Shown: one piece after another, positions 14,674 to 21,192 of the stretch | How positions within the stretch are numbered: the first letter of the stretch is position 1 | Layout: each line of letters starts with the position of its first letter | Source: Raineyella sp964528755 | GTDB lineage: Bacteria; Actinomycetota; Actinomycetes; Propionibacteriales; Propionibacteriaceae | Direction: 5' to 3' | Assembly (NCBI GenBank): GCA_964528755.1 | Contig: CAZGWN010000045.1 | Location: 1-30,944 of the forward strand | Length of the DNA: 30,944 nucleotides | Translations under genes and position numbers: made by a program | The notes under the pieces: generated by a model | Told to the model about the DNA's origin: nothing | The model's database searches: none | The model's input: the letters and a program-made list of their open reading frames with translations, nothing else

Positions 14674-14821
14674 CGGGATCGTGCCGGCCGCTGCGGCCGG
14701 TGCCGCACTCGTCGCCGGTGGCATCGTGGCGCTGTGCCGCCGCCGACGCTTGCCGCAGGTCCGCTCCGGGGGCCGGTCATCCGTACGACTGGCCGGCCCC
14801 CGGCGTCGAGATGCCTGGTAG
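14489..14821 (+). CDS. Chimeric small membrane ORF: permease N-terminus fused to a sortase-substrate tail
   Basis: GTG 14489 follows GAGGAG by 4 bases and opens a 110-residue frame. Residues 1-60 are a diverged copy of the start of the lactococcin-972-type permease at 17632 (helix GYVFAAVTGLLLGWVVTVV, then VLRDAQPGAQLDRIH). From residue 61 the protein copies the C-terminal anchor of the surface protein at 21193 (YGI, then GAALVAGGIVAL and an Arg cluster). The LADTG sorting motif is not carried over. The join lies at a shared CGTAC and keeps both halves in frame. The ancestral TGA is CGA here, so translation runs about 26 residues further, through a copy of the terminator hairpin. The result is a possible two-helix membrane peptide. 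It may be a non-functional relic. It could also interfere with the intact permease as a truncated paralogue, but nothing proves either. Confidence 0.5.
   Translation: MFHRFMQVGYVFAAVTGLLLGWVVTVVNDEAGMAPARSLIVLRDAQPGAQLDRIHSSVAASYGIVPAAAAGAALVAGGIVALCRRRRLPQVRSGGRSSVRLAGPRRRDAW
14674..14802 (+). repeat. Inverted copy of the 3' end and terminator of the surface-protein gene
   Basis: This stretch matches the minus strand from about 21270 to 21141: the last coding segment of the sortase-anchored protein plus its terminator hairpin. The copied hairpin is at 14768-14801 (GGGGGCCGGTCA against TGGCCGGCCCCC, one G-T wobble) and here falls inside an open reading frame. Confidence 0.85.
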
Positions 14822-15344
14822 TCCCAAACTGGCCGACGGCGCCCGGATCATGCAGTTGGTCGTCCTGGACCAAGTCGTGCGCGTCGCGGACGGCCCGGGA
14901 GCGACGATCAACACATCAGAACCAACCAAAACGAAATTCTCCGCATCCACGTTCTCGTTATGGATGCCAATCATGGACAGAGTGAATACCCTGCCCAGGA
15001 TGTTTTCACCTACGAGTCGACCTTTCGGAATGATCCCATTCTTGGTGCTCTCAGGAATCTCGAGGGCCCAGAGAGAACAACCCCGAACCACGAACGCCGG
15101 CAACGAGAGCCTTCGATCCGGTCGGACTACGACCCAGGCATCACTCGGGCTCGGGTCGACCAAACCCGGCGGTCGACTCGACCGGATCCGCTCACTGTCC
15201 GCGTGCCCGCAGCAAAACGCTCCCCAGCCCCTGAACGTGACGGGAATCACCCAGGGCCCCTACTTTCGTCGGTGGCACTACTGACATCGGTTCGGCCAGA
15301 CTGAGCGTCAGGACAGCACCGTACCGACAAGAATCGGAGAGTCA
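14822..15344. other. Gap without a convincing gene
   Basis: Base composition falls below that of the flanks between about 14920 and 15100. A minus-strand open frame (14777-15250) contains a protein-like stretch (LVGENILGRVFTLSMIGIHNENVD) but has no ribosome site, no GC-rich third positions and no family I recognise. The only datable sequence is 14899-14915, which matches 21122-21138 (inverted, 16 of 17 bases), the flank just past the surface-protein terminator. The region reads as decayed or imported DNA. Confidence 0.5.
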
Positions 15345-16385
15345 GTGGTGACGACCGAAACACCCAGCCGTGGCCGCGCCGGCCTGAACAGACGTATCCT
15401 GGTCGTGGCCGGGTTGGGCGCTGCCGTCACTCTATTCGGCGGACTCCTCCCGACTGCAGCCGCGCCGACACCCAGCAGCGCGATCCGTGAGGTCGCCCCC
15501 CAGAGCCTGGATGAAAGGGTGGTCCTGACCCGGGAGGGCGACACCAGCGTCAACCTCGTTGAGCGCAGTCTCAACGAGGTTGACGTCACTGTTCCGGACG
15601 ATCTTTCACAATCGATCGCCCTGCACGACGCGACCGGTCGCACGGCAGACGTCGGCATCAGACTTCCCCAAGCCGCCAGGCAGCAGAGACTTCAGGTGGA
15701 TGCAGCCGGAGTTGCCACGATCGACCACCGGAACTCCTCCGCTACATCCCCCATCGTCAAGGAGGACGGCTCGGTCCAGATTGTGACCGTGCTGAGCGGA
15801 CCAGATGCACCATCGACCTACTCGTACGAGCTCATCCTCCCGGCGGGTGGACGTGCGGAGATCGTCGATGGCAGCTGGGTAGCCATCCTTGACGCTCAAG
15901 GCGCCTTCGCCGGTGGGATCGCGCCGGCCTGGGCGGAGGACGCGGCAGGGCAGGACGTCCCGACTCGCTATACGTTGGAGGGCACCACTTTGACCCAGCA
16001 TGTTGATCATGCCGATGTCACCTATCCGGTCGTGGCGGACCCGTGGCTGGGAAAGAATTTGTTCTACTCCGTTGGCAGGGACACCTACAATGGCCAGCCT
16101 CGGTACAACCTCCGGAAGTCAGCATGGGGGACTGCCGTTCATGCTCCCACTGCGGCCGGAGCTGCTATCATGCTGAATCAGGGATGGGCCGAAGCGACTT
16201 CACGGCAGCCTGGGCTGAAGGCGAAGAGAACGCTCATCCAGCAATATCAGTGCCACGTCGGTGGAGCAGTATATGGCATCGGCGGAGTGTGGAATCTCGA
16301 GCAGTTTCGCCCCACCCGAACCGTGACGTGGGTCAAAGGCGTCGGAACCCACCGCTGCAACTGGAAGACGGCGACTTACCACTGA
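15345..16385 (+). CDS. Secreted DUF2599-like protein
   Basis: A 346-residue exported protein. An Arg-containing N-region, a helix (ILVVAGLGAAVTLFGGLL) and an Ala-rich cleavage zone near residue 40 form a Sec-type signal peptide. The middle (about 50-235) is beta-rich. It ends with TYPVVADPWLG, a junction often seen in secreted actinobacterial proteins just before a C-terminal effector-like domain. The last 110 residues (SAWGTAVHAP, LNQGWAEATS, QQYQCHVGGAVYG, VWNLEQFRPTRTVTW, HRCNW) fit my memory of the DUF2599 family. Cys303 and Cys338 could form a disulfide. The start GTG has GGAGA a few bases upstream. The stop overlaps the next gene's ATG (TGATG), so the two are co-translated. It lies upstream of a bacteriocin-type exporter, so an antibacterial or signalling role is plausible but unproven. 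A 16-bp inverted repeat lies within the coding sequence. Confidence 0.75.
   Translation: MVTTETPSRGRAGLNRRILVVAGLGAAVTLFGGLLPTAAAPTPSSAIREVAPQSLDERVVLTREGDTSVNLVERSLNEVDVTVPDDLSQSIALHDATGRTADVGIRLPQAARQQRLQVDAAGVATIDHRNSSATSPIVKEDGSVQIVTVLSGPDAPSTYSYELILPAGGRAEIVDGSWVAILDAQGAFAGGIAPAWAEDAAGQDVPTRYTLEGTTLTQHVDHADVTYPVVADPWLGKNLFYSVGRDTYNGQPRYNLRKSAWGTAVHAPTAAGAAIMLNQGWAEATSRQPGLKAKRTLIQQYQCHVGGAVYGIGGVWNLEQFRPTRTVTWVKGVGTHRCNWKTATYH
15548..15585. repeat. Perfect 16-bp inverted repeat inside the DUF2599-like gene
   Basis: CGTCAACCTCGTTGAG and CTCAACGAGGTTGACG are exact reverse complements separated by 6 bases (15564-15569). The hairpin would form in both DNA and mRNA, about 200 bases after the start codon, and encodes the segment NLVERSLNEVDV. 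Confidence 0.9.
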
Positions 16386-16780
16386 TGACAAAATCTCATC
16401 GTTGGGCCACGTGGGCCGGGTGGATTGTCGCCGGGGCGCTGTTACTGACTGGCTCGGTTGCCGGGGCTTCCTACGCCGGGTTTCTCGGGCCCCGTATCAC
16501 GGCGGAAGAACTTATCGCCGACAACGGTCTCCATGCTGTGGATGCCACCAATGAGCTCTGTGGAGACGGGCGGCTCTCCTGTGTCGAGGCCTGGCGCACC
16601 GATGTCGGGGACTACCTTCGCTTCAGCGATGCGGGAGCGGCCAGAGAGTGGGAGGTTGTTCTGGGAGATGACGGGCGGCGCTGGAAACTGATCGTGCTCG
16701 ACATGCACGAAAGGGACCTCAGCTTCGAACAGCGTCGCCGGGCCGTCGAGATTCTGTACGGCTACCACGATTGGGGCTGA
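16385..16780 (+). CDS. Small membrane-anchored partner protein
   Basis: A 131-residue protein. An uncleaved or signal-type helix lies at about residues 10-36 (WAGWIVAGALLLTGSVAGASYAGFL). An extracytoplasmic domain of about 95 residues follows, with ELIADNGLHAVDATNELCGDGRLSCVEAWRTDVG as its first half (two cysteines six residues apart, possibly a disulfide). Its second half is rich in charged residues: WEVVLGDDGRRWKLIVLDMH, RRRAVEILYGYHDW. I do not recognise the family. The ATG overlaps the stop of the DUF2599-like gene (TGATG), so expression of the two is coupled. A membrane-anchored outward-facing protein coupled to a secreted protein is what an immunity or chaperone partner would look like, but that is inference. 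Confidence 0.7.
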   Translation: MTKSHRWATWAGWIVAGALLLTGSVAGASYAGFLGPRITAEELIADNGLHAVDATNELCGDGRLSCVEAWRTDVGDYLRFSDAGAAREWEVVLGDDGRRWKLIVLDMHERDLSFEQRRRAVEILYGYHDWG

Positions 16781-16853
16781 AGCTGAAGGCGCCTCACTCT
16801 CCGCGCGGTCGGGTGGTGAAGCAGAATGCTCCTCCCCTGACCCCGGGCACTGG

Positions 16854-16859
16854 TACGGT
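16854..16859 (+). promoter_or_regulatory. -10 element upstream of the orphan response regulator
   Basis: TACGGT followed by 6 bases and then GTG 16866. Overlapping GTG codons at 16864 and 16868 are in other frames. Confidence 0.45.
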
Positions 16860-16865
16860 CCGCGT

Positions 16866-17606
16866 GTGTGTGACTCGGAGACAGCGATGGTAGCCAACGA
16901 GCCTGACGACAAGATCCAGCTGCTGGTGGTCGACGACGACCCGCCGGTCCGGGAGGCGCTGTCGAGCTTCTTCTCCGGGGCCGACGGTGTCGCGGAGGTC
17001 GCGGTGGCGGCCGGTGGGGCCGAGGCCTTGGCCTACGCTTCCCAGCACGATCTCGATGTCGCGCTCGTGGATGTACGGATGCCGGGGATGGATGGCGTCG
17101 AAACGACCCGTCGCCTGCTGGCGTGCCGGCCATCGCTCAAGGTGGTGGGTCTCACCACATTCTCGGTCGCCGACTACGGCCGACTGATGGCCGAGGCCGG
17201 CGCGTCCGGCATACTGCACAAGGATGTTGACGCTGCCAGCCTCTTGCGAGCGGTGCTGTTGGTCCACGCCGGAGTAGCCGTTGTTTCGGAGCCCTTCTCG
17301 GATCCGGGCGGATTCAGCACGATGGCCGGCGGCGTCCTTGCCTCCGCCGTCCTGACGACTCAAGAACGAGCTGTCCTCGGAGTGGCCTGTCAAGGCGCAA
17401 CCAACCGGGAAGTCGCCGCTCGACTCAACCTGGCCGAATCAACCGTGAAGGGCTACATGTCGACGCTGATGACCAAACTGGACTGCTCGAACCGGATTCG
17501 CCTCATCCTCAGGGCATTCGAGCTGGGCCTGGTCAACTCCCCGTCGTCGTCAATGTTCGGGGCGGCCAGACCAGGCTCTGTCGGATTTCCTCCTGTGGAC
17601 AGCTGA
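16866..17606 (+). CDS. Orphan LuxR/NarL-type response regulator
   Basis: A 246-residue regulator. The receiver (about 17-135) has the acidic pair Asp23-Asp24, phospho-acceptor Asp69 in ALVDVRMPGMDG, a switch Thr in GLTTFS and Lys119 in ILHKDV. A LuxR helix-turn-helix covers about 162-222 (LTTQERAVLGVACQGATNREVAARLNLAESTVKGYMS given as landmark positions: Glu166, Glu180, Ser189). A Ser/Pro-rich tail of about 20 residues follows. No histidine kinase is encoded nearby, unlike the pair at 3601-6273, so its input is unknown. It sits between the DUF2599 pair and the exporter, with a 25-base gap to the permease. It is therefore the obvious candidate to control both, and may share a transcript with the exporter. 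It has its own TACGGT box. Confidence 0.88.
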   Translation: MCDSETAMVANEPDDKIQLLVVDDDPPVREALSSFFSGADGVAEVAVAAGGAEALAYASQHDLDVALVDVRMPGMDGVETTRRLLACRPSLKVVGLTTFSVADYGRLMAEAGASGILHKDVDAASLLRAVLLVHAGVAVVSEPFSDPGGFSTMAGGVLASAVLTTQERAVLGVACQGATNREVAARLNLAESTVKGYMSTLMTKLDCSNRIRLILRAFELGLVNSPSSSMFGAARPGSVGFPPVDS

Positions 17607-17631
17607 TCGGCGTCCCACCTGAGGGGTCCCC

Positions 17632-17816
17632 GTGTTCAACCGAATCATGCAGATCGGCTACGTTCTTGCCGTTGTCACCGGTCTGCTGCTCGGCTGGGTC
17701 GTCACGGTCGTCAACGACGAGGCGAGTATTGCGCCTGCTCGATCCCTGCTCGTCCTGCGGGACGCGCAACCGGACGCCCAACTCGACCGGATCCACAACG
17801 CCGTCGCCGCGTACGC
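17632..17816 (+). repeat. Direct repeat, downstream copy (intact permease 5' end)
   Basis: The partner of 14489-14673, same orientation, 3143 bases downstream. Together the copies bracket the DUF2599-like gene, its partner and the orphan regulator. Confidence 0.85.
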
Positions 17817-19683
17817 GACGTCGCAGGGGATCAACATCGCCCAACTCGAGGTCGATCCGTCGAATCCGGACGCCTCCCGTGTGCTCTACCTCTTCGTCGG
17901 CGACGATCACGCCCCGTCCACCCGCTGGCTGACGGAGGGGTATCCGGGCTTCTCGCAGTCGATCACCACCACGGTGCTCGCCGCGGACCGGTTGGGAGAC
18001 ACGGACCCGCGGGCGTACTACTACGTGATGGCCCCGGTCGCGACAGCCCGGCCCCTCGGTGAGGAGGTCGCCCGCCTCGGTGTATCCGCGCAGGTGGAGA
18101 GCACCCGGGACTTCGCAGCGTGGATGCGGCTGCTCTTCGCCACACCGCTGTGGTGGGCCGGCTGCATCGTCGCCCTCACGTGTGCGGCACTGGTCGGGGC
18201 GGCGACCTTCGGCAACACCCGGTCGTACGGAACCCAGCGTCTGCTGGGCAGATCATTCGCCGCGATCCTGGGACGGGACCTGCGCCGAGCATTACCGGTG
18301 GCTGTCGCTGCGCTGGTCGTTGGCATTGGGATCCTGACGACGGCCGGGTTGGCCTACAACGGCGGGCATCAATGGACCTTCCTGATGGGGGCGGGTCTCT
18401 TTATCGCCGCTGTCCTGACCGGTGTCTCCCTCGCCGCCCATGTCGCTGCGTTGCTACTGACCCACCGGACCACCATCGTGGGAGCGCTCAAGGGCGAACT
18501 CACCGGCGGCGCCTCCTGGATCGCCATCGGCGCAGTCCGAATCCCGGCCCTGATCCTCGTCGTGGTGATCGTGACCGCGCTGATGAGCTTCGCCGACGTG
18601 ACCTGGGACTATCGGCGCCAGCACGACCTGTGGCGGACTCCGGCAGCCTTCATCCTGACGAGCGGAACCGTCAGCGATGCGGTGACATCCGCAGATCCGG
18701 GTACGCCGTTCGACGCCATCGGCGCCATGATCCGAGACGCCGACCGCCGCGGCGAGGTGCTCATCTCCCACGAGGTCACCGACCAGGTCCCGTGGTCGGC
18801 AGATGCTCCACGTACGCCCACGGTGGTCACCAATGCCACCCATCTGGATCGACAGCCGGTAATCATCGCCGATGGATCGCCCTTGGCCGCACCCGACGGG
18901 GAGGACGAGGCCGTCATCGGGATCCCCGCGGCCCTGTGGCCCCGGCACGAGGCCGTGGTGGCCACCGTTGAGTCGGTGCTCGAGCCGCCCACGAATGATG
19001 GGCCATCTCACCCGGTGGCCCACGTGGACGCCGTGGAGCTCCGCCCGGGCCAGACGGTCTTCACCTACGGAGCGGCCCTCTACGACGTCGAGGACTTCAC
19101 GCTCGACAACCCGATCGTGGTGGCGCTGCCCACCGGCAGCCCTGCCCTGTCGGACGACACTCTGTCGGCATGGTCGACCACCTCCGGGTTGGCGTTCACC
19201 GACCGGCAAGCCGCGGAGACCGCCGTCGCCGAACACGGCGTGTCCGACTACGTCGCGGGAATCAAGTCGGTCAGCGCCAACGCCGCTCAGCAGATGAACC
19301 GAACCGCCCGCAACATGCGCGTGGAAGCACTGAGCCTGGTGGCGGGAATGATCGCCCTGACCATCACCTCGGCCGCCATCGGCGTCGTCTTTGCGGCACG
19401 CAACAGCGACCGCATCTTCGTCCGCTTCGTCCACGGCTGGCCCACGGCGCGAATCATCGCTCTGCCCTTGGTGCTCGACGGTCTGCTGGGCCTGGCGGTC
19501 GCGACGTGGGGGGTGATCGGGTGGATCAGCACGGACTGGACGCTGTCCCAGGGCTACCCACCACCCGACCCGCGCCTCCTGCCCACAGCCGTGGTGGTCG
19601 CACTCGTCAGTGTCGGACTCACCGTGGTGGCGCTGCACGCGGTCACCAGGCGCACCATTCGCACTCATACCGCCGAGAGCTGA
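17632..19683 (+). CDS. Lactococcin-972-type bacteriocin-associated membrane protein (export/immunity permease)
   Basis: A 683-residue integral membrane protein. One helix lies at residues 8-27, followed by a large outward loop to about 165 and four helices between about 168 and 318. A second large outward loop reaches about 570, and three helices end the protein (about 572-600, 612-640, 650-670). A single helix, two long extracytoplasmic loops and an FtsX-like C-terminal group characterise the bacteriocin-associated membrane proteins linked to lactococcin 972. These are thought to give immunity or export together with a dedicated ATPase. GTG 17632 has GAGGGG 5 bases upstream. The ATPase gene follows after 8 bases. 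No classical lactococcin-972 precursor (about 90 residues, with Gly-Gly-Thr-Trp type motif) is visible in the window, so the cargo is open. The secreted DUF2599-like protein upstream is the nearest candidate. The first 185 bases are duplicated at 14489. Confidence 0.82.
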   Translation: MFNRIMQIGYVLAVVTGLLLGWVVTVVNDEASIAPARSLLVLRDAQPDAQLDRIHNAVAAYATSQGINIAQLEVDPSNPDASRVLYLFVGDDHAPSTRWLTEGYPGFSQSITTTVLAADRLGDTDPRAYYYVMAPVATARPLGEEVARLGVSAQVESTRDFAAWMRLLFATPLWWAGCIVALTCAALVGAATFGNTRSYGTQRLLGRSFAAILGRDLRRALPVAVAALVVGIGILTTAGLAYNGGHQWTFLMGAGLFIAAVLTGVSLAAHVAALLLTHRTTIVGALKGELTGGASWIAIGAVRIPALILVVVIVTALMSFADVTWDYRRQHDLWRTPAAFILTSGTVSDAVTSADPGTPFDAIGAMIRDADRRGEVLISHEVTDQVPWSADAPRTPTVVTNATHLDRQPVIIADGSPLAAPDGEDEAVIGIPAALWPRHEAVVATVESVLEPPTNDGPSHPVAHVDAVELRPGQTVFTYGAALYDVEDFTLDNPIVVALPTGSPALSDDTLSAWSTTSGLAFTDRQAAETAVAEHGVSDYVAGIKSVSANAAQQMNRTARNMRVEALSLVAGMIALTITSAAIGVVFAARNSDRIFVRFVHGWPTARIIALPLVLDGLLGLAVATWGVIGWISTDWTLSQGYPPPDPRLLPTAVVVALVSVGLTVVALHAVTRRTIRTHTAES

Positions 19684-19691
19684 GCCATCAC

Positions 19692-20318
19692 ATGCTGCAC
19701 CTGGACAACCTCACCAAGCGCTACGGCGATCACGTGCTGTGGCAGAACCTCACCCGCGACATACCGTCGGGCACCATAACCGCCATCGTCGGGCCGAGCG
19801 GCTCGGGCAAGTCGACCCTGCTCAACTGCATCGGGCTACTGGACCGTCCCGACGAGGGCACCATCACCCTCGACGATCGCCCCCTCAGCGGCCTCGGGCA
19901 GCGCCGCAGACGCCTCTACCGCCGCAACACGTTGGGCTACCTGTTCCAGAACTATGCGCTCATCCCCGACGCCACCGTCCGCGAGAATGTGGTCGTCGCC
20001 ATCCCCGGGCAACGTACGCCCGAGCGGTCGCAGCGCATCGCAGAAGCCCTGGAACAGGTCGGCCTCAGTGGTCGCGAGGCCGAGCCGACCCACCACTTCA
20101 GCGGCGGGGAGCAGCAGCGACTCGCGCTGGCTCGCCTGATCGCCAAGCGACCGGCGCTGATCCTCGCCGACGAGCCGACCGGGGCGCTCGACCACGGCAA
20201 CGCCGCGGTGGTGATACGCACTCTCCGGACCCTGGCCGACGACGGCGCGACCGACCTCATCGCGACGCACAACGACGACGTTCGCGATGCCTGCGACGAG
20301 CGGATCGACCTCGGGTGA
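19692..20318 (+). CDS. ABC transporter ATP-binding protein, lactococcin-972 export group
   Basis: A 208-residue ATPase of the MacB/LolD-like class. Walker A GPSGSGKST is at residues 34-42, the Q loop lies in YLFQNYALIPDATVRENV, the signature is FSGGEQQRLALARL, Walker B is ALILADEPTGALD, and the switch His is in IATHND. It stops soon after the nucleotide-binding fold, as is usual for the compact lactococcin-972 group. It starts 8 bases after the permease stop and must form a transporter with it, powering export or extracytoplasmic removal of a peptide or protein. No Shine-Dalgarno site is evident in the short gap, so it may be coupled to permease translation. Confidence 0.9.
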   Translation: MLHLDNLTKRYGDHVLWQNLTRDIPSGTITAIVGPSGSGKSTLLNCIGLLDRPDEGTITLDDRPLSGLGQRRRRLYRRNTLGYLFQNYALIPDATVRENVVVAIPGQRTPERSQRIAEALEQVGLSGREAEPTHHFSGGEQQRLALARLIAKRPALILADEPTGALDHGNAAVVIRTLRTLADDGATDLIATHNDDVRDACDERIDLG

Positions 20319-20487
20319 GTTCTTCGCGCGCGGATGTCGCCTCGGGTCGCGGCTTCACGGACGCTTCACGCTCGCTCCCGTCGGGTCACCACATCGGCAC
20401 GGTGGGCTGGAGTCAACACCACCGATCAGGCTGAAGTCAGAGCTGGGACTGCTCGGGGTGCAGGATTCATCGGGCAAGAGTGCCATT

Positions 20488-20521
20488 GCTCTCGCAGGAA
20501 CGCGTGGGATCCTGCGAGAGC
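20488..20521. terminator. Hairpin with a perfect 12-bp stem (candidate terminator)
   Basis: GCTCTCGCAGGA, 10-base loop, TCCTGCGAGAGC. It lies 170 bases after the ATPase stop on the plus strand and 40 bases beyond the end of the interrupted minus-strand gene, so it could end both transcripts. No T-run follows on either strand. The 169 bases between the ATPase stop and the hairpin hold nothing I recognise. Confidence 0.5.
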
Positions 20522-20560
20522 GGAGGCATAGTCGCTTCGACGGAGGGGAGGAAGGGCAGG

Positions 20561-20749
20561 CTACCGCTTTGCTGGATGCCACCGAGCCACCAGCATCGCG
20601 AGCAGCGCGACGATCTAGCTGGCGGCGAACGACAGCAGAAGTTCAACGGGGCCGAGGCCGCGGTCGGAGAATCTTGCGATCGCAACCAGGCCTCCAGTGA
20701 TGGCAAGATCGATGAGGAGCCAGAGACAGACAAATCGCAATACTTTCAC
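20561..20749 (-). pseudogene. Small two-helix membrane protein with an internal amber stop
   Basis: GTG 20749 follows a strong AAGGAG by 5 bases. The first 44 residues (VKVLRFVCLWLLIDLAITGG, then IARFSDRGLGPVELLLSFAAS) form one helix and the beginning of a second, then reach TAG at 20615-20617. Reading on in the same frame gives 17 more residues, IVALLAMLVARWHPAKR, which complete the second helix and end in a basic tail before another TAG (20561-20563). The simplest reading is a 62-codon two-helix protein cut by one point mutation. The alternative is that only the 44-residue form is made. The strong ribosome site says that it was recently translated. I do not recognise the family. It is antisense to and just downstream of the exporter operon. 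Confidence 0.45.
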
Positions 20750-21140
20750 GAGCTCTCCTTGGGAGGCTTTTCGAGGCACTTGTGTCGTTGGGCGAACATG
20801 CACGTCGTGCTCGAATCCTCGGTCGATCGACTATTCACCGGCGTCGCTATGCGAGAATAGTCCATTGTTCCGGGCACAGATCACGTCATGCGGAGCATAT
20901 GTGAGGATGCAGCCGTATTTTAGGACGCAATTCTCGATTTCACGTTGAATGAAGGCTTCACCGGATGAGCCCGTGAGTTCGTGCTTGGACAATATCCCAC
21001 GAACACGGCCACAAAGGCGACCAATGAGCGAACGACTTTGGTCAAGTTGTTGGTCTTGTCCGTGTCCCACAAGCTATTGAGGATGTGGAGATGTGGGCCA
21101 TCGCCTTTCGGTCAGGTTTGGTGTGTTGATCGTCACTCAA
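20750..21140. other. Low-GC stretch without a convincing gene
   Basis: Base composition here is visibly closer to 50 percent GC than the surrounding DNA. A minus-strand open frame (20831-21070, 79 residues, with FIQREIENCVLKYGCIL) lies just upstream of the interrupted membrane gene. It lacks a ribosome site and GC-rich third positions, so I do not call it. 21122-21138 has an inverted match at 14899-14915. Confidence 0.4.
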
Positions 21141-21172
21141 GGGGCCGGTCACCCGTGCGGATGACCGGCCCC
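21141..21172 (-). terminator. Terminator hairpin of the surface-protein gene
   Basis: GGGGCCGGTCA, 10-base loop, TGACCGGCCCC: a perfect 11-bp GC-rich stem 20 bases after the TGA of the anchored protein. A mutated copy lies at 14768-14801. Confidence 0.75.
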
Positions 21173-21192
21173 AAGCGAACCTGCGGCAAGCG

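Noticed and set aside
20831..21070. 79-residue minus-strand frame in the low-GC stretch
   Set aside because: No ribosome site, codon use unlike the host and no recognisable family; left as unassigned rather than called.
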